DNA from: Saccoglossus kowalevskii
Lineage: Eukaryota > Hemichordata > Enteropneusta > Harrimaniidae
NCBI RefSeq assembly: GCF_000003605.2
Contig: NW_003123903.1
Coordinates: forward strand, 482,027-531,902
Direction: 5' to 3'
DNA: 49,876 bases
In this document: positions 1-10,769 of the stretch, in pieces
Position numbering within the stretch: the stretch's first letter is position 1
Layout of the letters: every line of letters starts with the position of its first letter
Made by a program: the position numbers and the translations under genes
The notes under the pieces: generated by a model
Seen by the model: the letters and a program-made list of their open reading frames with translations, nothing else
Told to the model about the DNA's origin: nothing
Databases searched by the model: none

Positions 1-905
1 AGGGTATAAGAAGCGTCCAGTGTTCAAGTGTGAGGTATTAGAAGCGTCCGGTGTTCTGATGTGGGGGTATTAGAAGCGTCCAGTGTTCCGATGTAGGGGT
101 ATTAGAAGCGTCCAGTGTTCAAGTGTGAGGTATTAGAAGCGTCCAGTGTTCCGATGTGGGGGTATTAGAAGCGTCCAGTGTTCCGATGTGGGGGTATTAG
201 AAGCGTCCAGTGATCCAGTGTGGGGGTATTAGAAGCGTCCAGTGTTCCGATGTGGGGGTATTAGAAGCGTCCAGTGTTTCAGTGCGAGGGTATTAGAAGC
301 GTCCAGTGTTCAAGTGTGAGGGTATTAGAAGCGTCCAGTGTTCCAGTGTGAGGGTATTAGAAACGTCCAGTGTTCTGATATGGGGGTATTAGAAGCGTCC
401 AGTGTTCCGATGTGGGGGTATTAGAAGCATCCAGTGTTCCGATGTGGGGGTATTATAAGCGTCCAGTGTTCCGATGTGGGGTATTAGAAGCGTCCAGTGT
501 TCCAGTGTGAGGTATTAGAAGCGTCCAGTGTTCCGATGTGGGGGTATTAGAAGCGTCCAGTGTTCCGATGTGGGGGTGTTAGAAGCGTCCAGTGATCAAG
601 TGTGGGTGTATTAGAAGCGTCCAGTGTTCCGATGTGGGGGTATTAGAAGCGTCCAGTGTTCCAGTGCGAGGGTATTAGAAGCGTCCAGTGTTCAAGTGTG
701 AGGGTATTAGAAGCGTCCAGTGTTCCAGTGTGAGGGTATTATACACATCCCGTGTTCTGATGTGGGGGTATTGGAAGCGTCCAGTGTTCCAGTGTGTGGG
801 TATTAGAAGCGTCCAGTGTTCCGATGTGGGGGTATTAGAAGCGTCCAGTGTTCCAGTGTGAGGGTATTAGAAGCGTCCAGTGTTCCGGTGTGGGGGTATT
901 GGAAG
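1..905. repeat. 32-bp minisatellite array (about 28 units, left edge outside the window)
   Basis: Head-to-tail units of 31-33 bp share the core TTAGAAGCGTCCAGTG followed by a variable tail. The tail is mainly of a TTCCGATGTGGGGG, TTCAAGTGTGAGG or TTCCAGTGTGAGG type. I read about 28 units; the array begins before the window and decays near 905. The order of tail types repeats: units starting near 99-480 match those starting near 481-862 at an offset of about 382 bp (12 units). The short frame at 835-1029 on the minus strand runs into this array and is not a gene. Confidence 0.97.
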
Positions 906-3900
906 CGACCTGTGCCCAGCAGTTGAAGGTTGTCTTTATAAATATATAACACAAATTCACAACTGACTTAATATATTTCTTGTATTTATGACGAATTTGC
1001 AGCCATGGTGTCTGTTTGCCCCTTTCCATTTATTATAGGAAAATACTCTGCATTTGTTTTCGCAAAATGTACAACCAAACGGGACAGTATAGATTAACTT
1101 ACTATGAATGCAAATCAATATGCAGTAATTTACCTTACCACTTGTCCATATTGCACACGTGTTTTGGGGAAGACTACACATTTTCAATTTGCTAGTAGCA
1201 AAATGCTAGATTAAAATGCTAGATCAAAGTTGGTACAAATGTACCATCATACAAGAAACAAATCGCTGTTAGATCTTGCGAGAAAATAACTCAACTCTCG
1301 TGAACGGCCTTATTAAATGTAAATAATTAACGCCGTAAATAATATCTGAAATTAGCGACATGTCGGATCGCACATAATAACTGCCCTGTATCAGTTGCAA
1401 TTAGGTGGAGAAATGGAACATTCGAGGAGATGATTCTATAAATGATACCAATAGACCTCCCATGTTTGAGACAATGCATGCCGGGGAAATGATTTAAAGA
1501 TACTTCACTGTGTCGGTTGTTGTAATATTTTGTTTTAATGGTGTTGAAGAGTTACAGCTCATTTGCAACAGCGCCGCCTACGGCAGAGGCGAATAAGTGG
1601 TCACGACTGGCGTAGTTATAAAACTATTAATAACATATTGCTATAATATGGTGCTGTTTAACCCTATATTAAACGCGCGTTACAAGGCGAAACGTTTAAA
1701 TTGAGATAAACGATCCCATTCCTGTCTCCGTGCGTCTGTGTACAGTTAGTACGTTGCCGATTGAATCAATATACACAGTGGAGTTTGGAAGAAAAACCTG
1801 TAACCTATCGAGTTTCAGTGATTTTGACACCCTGCGTCGTCGTGCTATATTCCTGAGCACGGAGTTGTGTATTCCAATACTGGTCATCTGACTTGTATAT
1901 CAATTCTTGTTCACACATCCTCCCGTACACAAAACGGTCTAAGCCATACCCTGTCCTGTCGTTTTAAGGTTAACTATGTTGTGCATTCCCCGGCTTCGTT
2001 TGTTTGTGTTACCACTGGTTCAATCTCAGCGAGTGTCTTTGTTCGACTTCACAGTCCCCCACATACATACTAGTTGCTTTCCATCTTTTGTTTCGGCCGC
2101 TGAAGTTGACTTGCTGGCATTCAGATGCCATGCCTTGTTGACTTTTCTCTTGCCGTTCACTGCCCTTAAAAGCTTTCAGTTTGCTTGGCGTCCTCACCCT
2201 CTCCGATACTTTTTCTAAAAAAAAAAGTCAACAATGGGTAGTATTTAGCCGGAGTGAGACGGATGGTTTGCCACTTTTTTTAACAAGTCGTTGAGAACCC
2301 CCTTCAGCCTCATCTCCGTAGCGATTATTATCCTAGGAAAAATAATTACACACAAAACACTGTGTCACTTCAGAGGCGGTGACAGATAAGTGACAGAAAA
2401 CGCCGCGAAAGGATCATTAAGATCATGACGTCAACGCGTTATGGAGTGTTCCCACTTCTCCATATTGGAGGACGGGAAGAAAATAATGGCAAAATTGATT
2501 TAAAATGACTTTTTAACACCCGATTGTGATTGAAATTACTAAGTAGAGTAATGGAAATCGTCGATACATCATTTTTTGTTAACTGAAATTAAGTAGTGAC
2601 AAACAGTCAAGCAGAAAACTATTGTCAGTGTAATTATTTTACAGCTTTTACAATTGATTTGATGTCGATCTATCTTCATGTATTTTGTGTCTGAAAGTAC
2701 TCGGTGAAAAAAACTCTCGCGTCGTATATTGTTAGATCTCGGCACATTGGCATGTTCGTGTGCAGCCAGACATTTACGAGGTTCGCTCTAAACAGAAGAC
2801 TGTCAGAGTATCCACACGTGTTGCTGACCGATACTTGTGGCAAATTTGGCGTTGTTTTTATTACATTGGCATACGGCCACGGGCAGTTCGGGATGTGAAA
2901 GTGAGCTCAGTGGTCGTTGATTTTAGGGGAAACTCGACATACAATTGGATTTTCTTTTAAAACCGCGATCAAAAGTCTGTGCCGGTTTTTGAGAGGATTT
3001 GCCCAAGTAGTGGTACACGACACGTATCGCGCACAGGAGTCTACATAGATCCGTCGAGTAATAATAACAGCTTTGCAGCTCAATTTTGTGGAGAGCTTAC
3101 ACCACTGTTCCACAAACACCTACTAAAAAACGACGGACTTTATCCCCGGTTTCGGGTTTCTTTCTTGTATCAAAACCGTAGGATATAGTGTCAGATAAGG
3201 TCCTTCTGTCGTGAAGCGTATTGTTCCCACTGCTGTGAAAGTGTACCGTGAAAGTGTTCGAGTAAAACAATCATTTCCCTAAACACAAAGACGCGGATCG
3301 TTCCGTGCACACTGAAGTGGATGAAAGCCCTTGATAAGGAGCTCGTCTAAAGAATTATTATCGCCAGTCGCCCCATCTAAGAATACTTTCACGCAAATTT
3401 TCTGAAGCGTTCGATTTTTCAGTATACATTTATGCTTATTTTGTTACAAATTAAAGAGTAATGAAAAAAACAACTGAACTTTTGAGGTTTGCCTCTGAAA
3501 CATTACCCCCACCGCTTCCGAAGTTGATCTCACGGCAGTATTGCCTTGGTGTCCCTAACTTGGTTGTATATTTCGCCCCACAGAGCAGTAATCGTGCCTG
3601 TTTCAGTCTGCTTGTCCATGAACCGTTGCGTTGCTCTTTTCAATTGTAACAACCTTTTAGTCGTGATGACGTCACCAGACTACTGAAAGTGTTGAAAGAG
3701 AGGGTTGCTTTATACCCGGAGCTTGCTGATTTCACGTGCTCGGTTTAAATACCACACATGGCGTTCCTGCGCCAAAACGTGTATACTATTAGTATTGAAA
3801 CCGCCGTTCTGTGTGTCCTTGCTGAAAAAAACACACGCAATGAGGAGCAATTCGACTCGCAAATGTTTTGGCAGCAATGTTTTCTCATTCACCCCACTGT

Positions 3901-4999
3901 TTTGTATACACAATGTACGGTATCAATTATCGTAGTTGCCAGTACTTAAAAAGGCGGGGATACTGGGCGTGGTTCTGGTTGAGTTGCCGCAACAATCTTT
4001 CACAAACAGCCCGCACTTCCATATCTCAACGCCTGTTTACATGGTGCGAAGTCGGCAGAAAGTTGTTGGTTGACACGAAACTCTGCCGGGTATAAATGAA
4101 GCATTATTATTACATATTCCACAATCTCGTTGCTGGATGTGGTAATTGAAACATACTTACTTACGATTAAAATAAAATAAACCATTTCTTGAAACATATA
4201 TGCGATGGCTGTCACTGCATTTATTACATGATTAATTATAGTCCAAAAAAGAAGTTATCAAAATGTGTGTTTTGTACAATTTAATGCCAATTTAAAGAAG
4301 TATGCTTTACAGAATGGGAGACTTCTAACCTAGTCACGGTGTTTGTTTAACTTTTCACAACTTTGCTATTTCAGTGAATCTATACTATATTGTGACTACA
4401 CCTACATGGCGACCTGGCCTACATCTCTACTAATATTCAAGGGATTGGGCAATATATCAAAGGCCACCTCTCATTGAAATTTTTATGAAAATCCGTTTAT
4501 AATTGTCTAATCATAATTAAATAGTTGCCTATGGTAGTTATTTAAAAAGATAAACACATATTTACAGCAAATATTGCGATATGTTTGCTTGCGCATATCG
4601 ACAGACAACTTGAATACCGAAAGGTCGTAGGACCGGTGCTTAATCGTTCTCAATCGTGTTGTATCGTCACCAAAAGTAAAATGGTTATAACTATTACTTA
4701 GACATTATTCGATGTATATATACGTTTAGAAAAATTGGATTTTCTAGACAGCTTTCAAATCGAACTTAAAGTTGATTTGCTCCTAAGTTTGAAAATCAAG
4801 TCGTGCCTAATGATGCAATGTGAATGAAACGCCGTGTGTTACGCTACGCGTCGTGTGGTACTTCTCGAAAAAACAAAGATCCAAATTTCCTAGAGTTTGC
4901 TTTGCGGTGAAAATTAGAATTTGATTCGAACTCCCTTATTTGTAACGTGAATGAAAAAAATCTGAACGAAGACGTGGCAAAAAAATAAATAAATAAAGT
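906..4999. other. Non-coding stretch, no recognisable gene
   Basis: Unique-looking A+T-rich DNA. The open frames are short (up to about 80 codons), overlap on both strands and have no recognisable domain. A TATA-like GTATAAAT sits near 4089 on the plus strand without a convincing gene behind it. Two TGACGTCA palindromes occur at 2426-2433 and 3667-3674. Confidence 0.6.
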
Positions 5000-5117
5000 T
5001 ACGACGATTAAGGACCACAGTCGAATTTCGTGTTAACAAAAAATGTATTTTACACAGGCACGTGTTGCCACGTCGCGTGGGACTCATATCGATCAGAACG
5101 TGTACAGACGACCGTGA
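5000..5117 (-). mobile_element. Diverged copy of palindromic MITE family A
   Basis: The segment from about 5032 (GAATTTCGTG, then AATGTATTTTACAC, then GGGACTCATATCGA, then ACAGACGACCGTG) lines up in the same order with the copy at 32521-32652 and with the reverse complement of the copy at 6499-6632. The outer GGTGGTCGTC repeats are worn, so the boundaries are approximate. It is non-autonomous, with no transposase. It lies inside a 110-codon minus-strand frame, which argues that the frame is not a gene. Confidence 0.6.
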
Positions 5118-6498
5118 TACTTTAAATATTCTTTTACAAAAAATGTAATGTTCTCCTTCCTTTTTGAATCCCTGTGTTTGTATATTAATTAGAAAGAAAG
5201 TTGGACGAAGTAAACACCGTGAAACAGCACGTACTGTAGCTGTCATATTTTGACGGACAAATTACTACATTGACAGCTCGACGTTTGTCTAATAAATCGG
5301 CCGCGAAAATCTCGATAAATGCAACCATGAACAGGCGGAAACATCATAACAGAAATATATGACACGTTTTGTCAACACAATCTACATGGCTGGCTTGTCC
5401 TTGGTATTCTGACGCCGTGGATCTTTCATGGTAGTGTCAGATGGGATATGATGATGCAAAAATAATGTAGGCCATCATGGCCATTGTATCATTAATATCT
5501 CCCGTATAAAAATGAGTAATGTTGTGTAGTAATATAACAATCGTAAATCTTACGCAAAGTTCTGCATCTTATCGTCGATTATTCGAGAAATATAATATAT
5601 GAAATATACGCAGATTACGAGTTCAATCGATTGTGGCAGATAAATTATAAATCCGAATAAACACGAGTAATGTTGGTAAAAATATTCTGCAGACGATGAG
5701 ATAAATAACATTTTCAAGTTTGATAAAAAAAAAGTTCAGGCGAGAAATTATCGTGCAGACGACAACTGATTTCATCTCGCCACGTTAACTATGCAATAAA
5801 TCAGACGACACATTCACGTGACCCTAGTAGAAATACGTAAAAAGTGAAATTGTTGCGACGACCTGGTGTGAAGAGATGAAACTCGAGAAGTTTAAGTGAT
5901 CCAATAAAACCGTGACCTGTCATATTGATATCGTACCAAGAACCGGAAATACTAAATGGGATGAGAAAACATCGCGCTCATCGATAAACTTCAAATCACG
6001 GTGGGTAATGGACAACTGATCGAACTGGAAATGAATTAAATCTTGCGCAAATATTACAAAACTGTCAATCAGTGCGATTTCCTAAAATTTGGTGAATGAC
6101 AGAAGTGGATGCGGAACTGTCATAGGGGTGGACAATTGTGTGTGATTTGTTGTTTATTTTTAGTTTTCCATAATATTGTTATCGCATTCAACGTAAACTA
6201 TTAAGATCCTAAATCGCACGTGGAATTTGTACAATGTAGAATTTCACCGAAGGTTAAGCAATTTATGAAATTACCGAAGCCAAATTTTTCATTTTCCAAA
6301 GTAGCCTGTATAACCATGTACATCATCGTTTGGGCACATTAAATAAATGAATTAATGTTACATAATGTTACATAATACATTTTTCCATCGGAAAAGAGAA
6401 AAAAAATCAAATTAACTTCCGGGGAGTCACATGACAGGCGTGCCGAGTTGGAGACAAGTAACGTTGTTTAGTATTACATTTACTCATGGGCCGTGACG
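5118..6498. other. Non-coding stretch, nothing recognised
   Basis: No open frame of note and no repeat structure that I can see. One TCACGTGA palindrome lies at 5814-5821. Confidence 0.6.
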
Positions 6499-6632
6499 TT
6501 AAAGGGCGGTGGTCGTCGTGCCGTGTCGTGTTCGATATGGGACTCATCGTGACATACATAACGCGTGTAAAATACATTGTTTATTTACATGAAATTCGAA
6601 CACGCGCTGCGCGACGACCACCGCGCTATAAA
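6499..6632 (+). mobile_element. Palindromic MITE, family A (134 bp)
   Basis: The ends form a terminal inverted repeat: TTAAAGGGCGGTGGTCGTCG at the left and, read from the other strand, TTATAGCGCGGTGGTCGTCG at the right (18 of 20 identical). The interior carries GGGACTCATCG and a TGTAAAATACATTG block. The reverse complement aligns along nearly its whole length with 32521-32652, and part of it with about 5000-5117, so this is a dispersed family. There is no coding capacity. The TTA/TAA at the edges may belong to the target duplication; I cannot assign the superfamily. Confidence 0.85.
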
Positions 6633-7500
6633 AAGATCTTGGTTAATTTTGGTTATAAGTGACCATTATTTGTTTGAACCTTATTTTTTTCGAAGAACTG
6701 GTCGAACACACCGAGGATACAACGTATCGTAGATTCCAATGTTTTGAAACAGACACGGCCCGGTTCGTATCACCGAGTCACGGACTAATCAGACAGTGAA
6801 ACAGATGCGGTCGACGACTAGTCCATTTAAACCCATGTCAATGATCGCAATATTTACTTGTTCAGGACTCAAGTTTTTGATAACAACAATTGCCAAAATC
6901 GTTAGAGATGAAGAAATCAATCATAACAGTACTGTATGACAAGAACGCTAGATACGAAAACTCCGTCTTTGTCAAGATATCGCTTGGTTGTTCACACAAC
7001 GATGACGCCATTTATAATATAACAAACCATTACAAAGTCTATCAAATAAAGAAGAAAAAAACATTTTAAAAAGTTCACTTTATATTTATTTTATTATTAT
7101 TCTAATGACTAAATGATGAGAAATCTATGTAACCCCACTGACCCGATCTTACCCCACACCCGTTATTGACTTTACTGCGAGCACTCATATTTAAAACTGA
7201 GAAATCGACGACGGCGTGTTTGACACGTTTTCTGCCTATTATTCATTATTTTATCTATAATAACGCTGGTAAATCATTTGTTATCGCTGGATGTCATAAT
7301 TTTAGGCAAACATGCACTTTTGAAAAACGTCGAATACCTGACAGACGGTGGATGTTTGATTTTATTGGGACTGGTTGAACTTTCATGTTAAGCCTTCGAA
7401 AGTTCGCCTTTGAGAAGAATTCGTACGCGGTCGCCGTATTCTGGACGGACATTTACAGGAGATACCCGAATATTCTAATTTTTCGTATTTAGCGAGTTAA
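6633..7500. other. Non-coding stretch, nothing recognised
   Basis: Short frames only, none with a recognisable motif. No repeat unit seen. Confidence 0.5.
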
Positions 7501-7536
7501 ATATGTTGCAGTAACGGCATATATTGCAAAATCAAT

Positions 7537-7746
7537 ATGCAATTCATGGTAAGGCCATTAGAAGATATGATAGAAAAACTTCATTTAGATTTTGAACTAG
7601 ATTTAGATTCCCTGTATGATTCGATGCTAATTCCTCTCTGCGAAAGTAATTTTTACAACATGTACCCCTCCGAGTTTCCGATGGACAACCGCTTATTGGC
7701 AGAAATATTGCTACGCAACCCAGATACTGACGAAGACGGAAATTGA
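7537..7746 (+). CDS. Candidate small or terminal coding exon, acidic 69-residue product, function unknown
   Basis: Frame of 69 codons ending in TGA. Unlike the surrounding chance frames, its composition is protein-like: rich in Asp, Glu and Leu, with an acidic amphipathic stretch (LHLDFELDLDSLYDSM) and an acidic tail ending DTDEDGN, and only one Cys and no Trp. The frame stays open upstream to 7501, where TTGCAG at 7506-7511 could be a splice acceptor, so it could be a last exon as well as a small gene. An acidic helix of this kind would suit a protein-interaction or activation segment, but that is speculation. I do not recognise a family. It could still be a chance frame. Confidence 0.25.
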   Translation: MQFMVRPLEDMIEKLHLDFELDLDSLYDSMLIPLCESNFYNMYPSEFPMDNRLLAEILLRNPDTDEDGN

Positions 7747-8100
7747 GAGCACGATATGTCAAAGGTCACGTGTCAATATTTTAAGACACACATACATGAC
7801 GTCACAAGCATAAATCGTCATACAAGTAGATTTAATATTTAGTAGGACAAGATTTGATTGTACGAAGTTGAAAAATAGCACCCCTCGTAATACTGTATCC
7901 AGTTTGACCTATGTCCCGCTAAATCCACCCTTACCACATGTGGCATGCAAATCTCTGTATCTAGATATGATTCTGTTTAGATATGTTATGTTGATACCAC
8001 CACCCCAACACATCTGCCAAAGCCGTTATTCCCTGAATACATTTATTTTCAGGCTTCCATCTATTTCGGTGATGGTCACGTGACACCTCTAGTTACTAGT
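7747..8100. other. Non-coding, with palindromic E-box and CRE sites
   Basis: Contains TGACGTCA at 7797-7804 and the 10-mer GTCACGTGAC at 8075-8084, just left of a pentamer microsatellite. No gene recognised. Confidence 0.5.
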
Positions 8101-8178
8101 TACACTACACTACACTACACTACACTACACTACACTACACTACACTACACTACACTACATTACACTACACTACACTAC
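8101..8178. repeat. (TACAC)n pentanucleotide microsatellite
   Basis: About 15 near-perfect TACAC units with one T substitution near 8160 and a decayed right end (TACGC). Confidence 0.97.
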
Positions 8179-9226
8179 GCTCTATCGTAGTTGGTCGATC
8201 CCTGAAATCACACACACATCAGTATTAAACGGAATGTAAACTTTGGTTGTTGTAAGCGATTCGCTATTTTATTCAGATCGTCGTGACAATCAATAAACGA
8301 GTAAAGTCATGTAAAATACATACATACACGGCATTAATATGCATACGATGCTCGATTCGGGAATTGCTACCCGATTCAAATCCACAGGAAGCCAGGTTTC
8401 TTTCCATGTTTACCAACTGTCCATTAATGACAACATGAAGACATCGGGTGTCAATCGGGGCTCTAAAAACTACTCTTTCCTCTTCTGTTATTCAAGCGTT
8501 CTCAGCTTCCTCCGTTGCCATAGATACGGCAAATCGATAAGCACTTAGCAAGGTGTCACGGAAGTCAGGAAGTTTCAGTGAGATTGGCAGAAATGCTGGT
8601 TAAAATTCAGCGTGGAGTGTCTAAATTAATTGCTAATCTGTTTCACCCTCTCTCTGTCTCGTTATTAGTGAACTCAACTTGTCAGCGCTAGGATGACACT
8701 TGTTACTTTGTATGCTCTAGGGTATCACGTGACACACATCGATGTAATGTTGATGGGAATCCTGTAGTCGCTGTGGATTTAGATGCGTTCGTGGCACGCC
8801 ATTCTATTGCGTTTGGCTTGTATAGAACCTCATTATATTGTTGTTTAACGTTTGATATGTATTCTGTTATATGCAAACACAGGTTTTTTTATTTATAATC
8901 ATAATTATAATCAAAACCAAGTGTTTATGACAACATGCAATTTGGAACAAAAATACACAAATAATTGTAATGTCCGTGAACTTTCAAAAAATATTCGAAT
9001 AAGAATAGAATGCAAATTATTTTTTTGTTATTATTCGGTTGCTAGATTTCACCATTGGTTTCTTCGTAATAGATATATATCATTTCGTTGTCGTCAAATA
9101 GTCCTTTTATTTTGTTGTAAATTGTTATAAATTCTTTATTTCTATAATTAATTGTGTGATTTACTTATTTGATGATGTTATACCAATCATACATACGATG
9201 ATTTATTCAAACCACCTTTTTTTATT
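8179..9226. other. Non-coding stretch
   Basis: Only short frames without motifs. TCACGTGA occurs at 8725-8732. A GATTCAAATCC string near 8373 resembles a Pol III B box, but I see no matching A box or tRNA fold. Confidence 0.5.
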
Positions 9227-9653
9227 TTAGGCCAGACTTTTATTATCCCCTGTTTCGCGAACCCGCCGAATGAACAGGAGCCGAAAATGAAATAAAAATA
9301 AAATTTTATTTCAGCGTAATTTCTCGCGCCCGCCGACTTGTAATCGCAAAAAATTGCTAAGAAAAATGTATTTTTAACTTCATTTTTTTCCGCCCGCCGC
9401 ATAACAAACCCAAGTTGCATTTTCGTGGGAGTATCGTGATCAAAGTACCGAAGTCTCGCGCAGATGAGAAACAAGGTTATACATGGAATAACATTTTATT
9501 TCATTTCTTCTTTCCGATCAATGATCTCACTTACAATTCTTTGAGAATCACACAAATCTCATGGGAAAAAAGAATTAATTTTTTATCCGCCCTCCTCAAA
9601 AAAATTGCTTTATAAAAACTCGAGAAACAAGGAATAAAAAAAGTCTGGCCTAA
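9227..9653. mobile_element. 427-bp foldback MITE (family B)
   Basis: The left end begins TTAGGCCAGACTTTT and the right end finishes with its reverse complement. The terminal inverted repeat matches at about 30 of 34 positions. Further inside, the arms pair again loosely (AAATGAAATAAAA on the left against TTTTATTTCATTT on the right near 9490-9510), giving a partly foldback structure. The interior repeats CCCGCCG-type motifs near 9263, 9331 and 9393. No transposase frame is present, so it is non-autonomous. The palindromic TTA/TAA ends leave the target duplication ambiguous (TA or TTA). Confidence 0.85.
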
Positions 9654-10684
9654 TAACTAAATTCAGATATCTTCAACAAGAAATCATTTTGTTAGACACG
9701 TGACTCGGTCATAGTTCATGTGTCGACTTTTTTTATTTTTCGTCCAAAAGAAAGATAAAATGTTTATTTGTAAACTGACCCAAAATGACTTTTGTGATAT
9801 GAAATGAACACATATGTTAAAATGTTAAGATCATGTTCATGCTTTGCATGTACAAACATTCTTAGACAGCCAAAAATGAAATTTGAATTGACCAAAAATT
9901 AATTTCCGAGCTATTATAATATATATATATAATATGTCACGTGACTATGTGTTTACTCACTTGGTACAACAAAAGGGGTTTTCAACAAATATGAAAAAAA
10001 AACACAGTTTCATAATACAAAAGTGAACATGTATGATAATGGATTCCTTTTATACTCCGTGGGACGATTTAGCCCTTACTCTCGTACCAGTCTCGGCTCG
10101 GTAAAAGAACTTGTGGTTCCGGATTCGTAACCTGCTATTGCCCGAGCAAAAAAACACACACAAAAAATAACTCAATGTATTACGTTGTATCGAGCTCAGT
10201 ATATATGAATAGCTATCGAAACGAAGTTTGTACTGCACATAGAAGGGGATTGTACGTATGTACTGTGAATGCTGTATAAAATGTATAAATAGTTTAAAAC
10301 ATGAATTTGATGTATTTAAAGTTGATTACTGTAGACAACTATCGTATTTATATTAATATCCAATTCTGTCCTATTATCATGCGTCCTAGTTTAGTCTCAT
10401 CATTATCATAATCTAAAATTCTAATTTTAAGACTTTCCAGATTTTTTGAAATACTACTGTACAATTAATGAAGTTATTTCGTGAAAAAATGCACTTCAAT
10501 ACGTCCATTGTGGTAGCAGTCATGGAATCTTGACTAAATGATAAAGACCATAAATTCTTCTGACGCGGAGAAATATTTGGCATTGAAACGATTCCATATA
10601 ACACGGTCTATTTTCACGATAACACGGCTGAAAATAGACGTAGAGTCTATTGTTCTCTCGGAGATTTATTGATAACTGCAAGGG
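9654..10684. other. Non-coding stretch with a small hairpin
   Basis: No gene recognised. Contains an (AT)n-rich patch near 9917-9935 followed by GTCACGTGAC at 9936-9945, and the inverted repeat at 10606-10639 listed separately. Confidence 0.5.
10606..10639. repeat. Perfect 11-bp inverted repeat (hairpin, 12-nt loop)
   Basis: GTCTATTTTCA at 10606-10616 pairs with TGAAAATAGAC at 10629-10639. ATAACACGG is also directly repeated across the same segment. Possibly a small relic of a transposable element; role unknown. Confidence 0.7.
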
Positions 10685-10719
10685 CAGTGGCGGATCCAGC
10701 AAAATGTGTTGGAGGGGCC
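10685..10719 (+). mobile_element. Probable DNA-transposon terminus (hAT-like end), truncated by the gap
   Basis: CAGTGGCGGATCCAGC followed by a G-rich tract (GGAGGGGCC) resembles the CAGTGGCG-GATCCAG ends of hAT-type elements common in animal genomes. It runs straight into the run of N, and I see no reciprocal terminus right of the gap in this window. Assignment is from memory of the motif. Confidence 0.5.
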
Positions 10720-10769
10720 NNNNNNNNNNNNNNNNNNNNNNNNNNNNNNNNNNNNNNNNNNNNNNNNNN
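10720..10769. other. Assembly gap (50 N)
   Basis: Exactly 50 N, which looks like a placeholder size and not a measured gap. Any frames read through it are artefacts. Confidence 0.99.

Noticed and set aside
1560-1590. CAGCGCCGCCTACGGCAG as a CTCF-type motif
   Set aside because: Does not align with the core without a gap.
4285-4310. AATTTAAAGAAGTATGCTT resembles the mature miR-1 sequence (shared TAAAGAAGTATG)
   Set aside because: The 5' part differs, and no complementary arm (CATACTTCTTTA) lies within hairpin distance on either side.
4914-5246. 110-codon minus-strand frame
   Set aside because: Overlaps the diverged MITE copy, and no domain is recognised.
8370-8385. GATTCAAATCC as a Pol III B box (tRNA or SINE)
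   Set aside because: No A box at the right distance and no cloverleaf fold.
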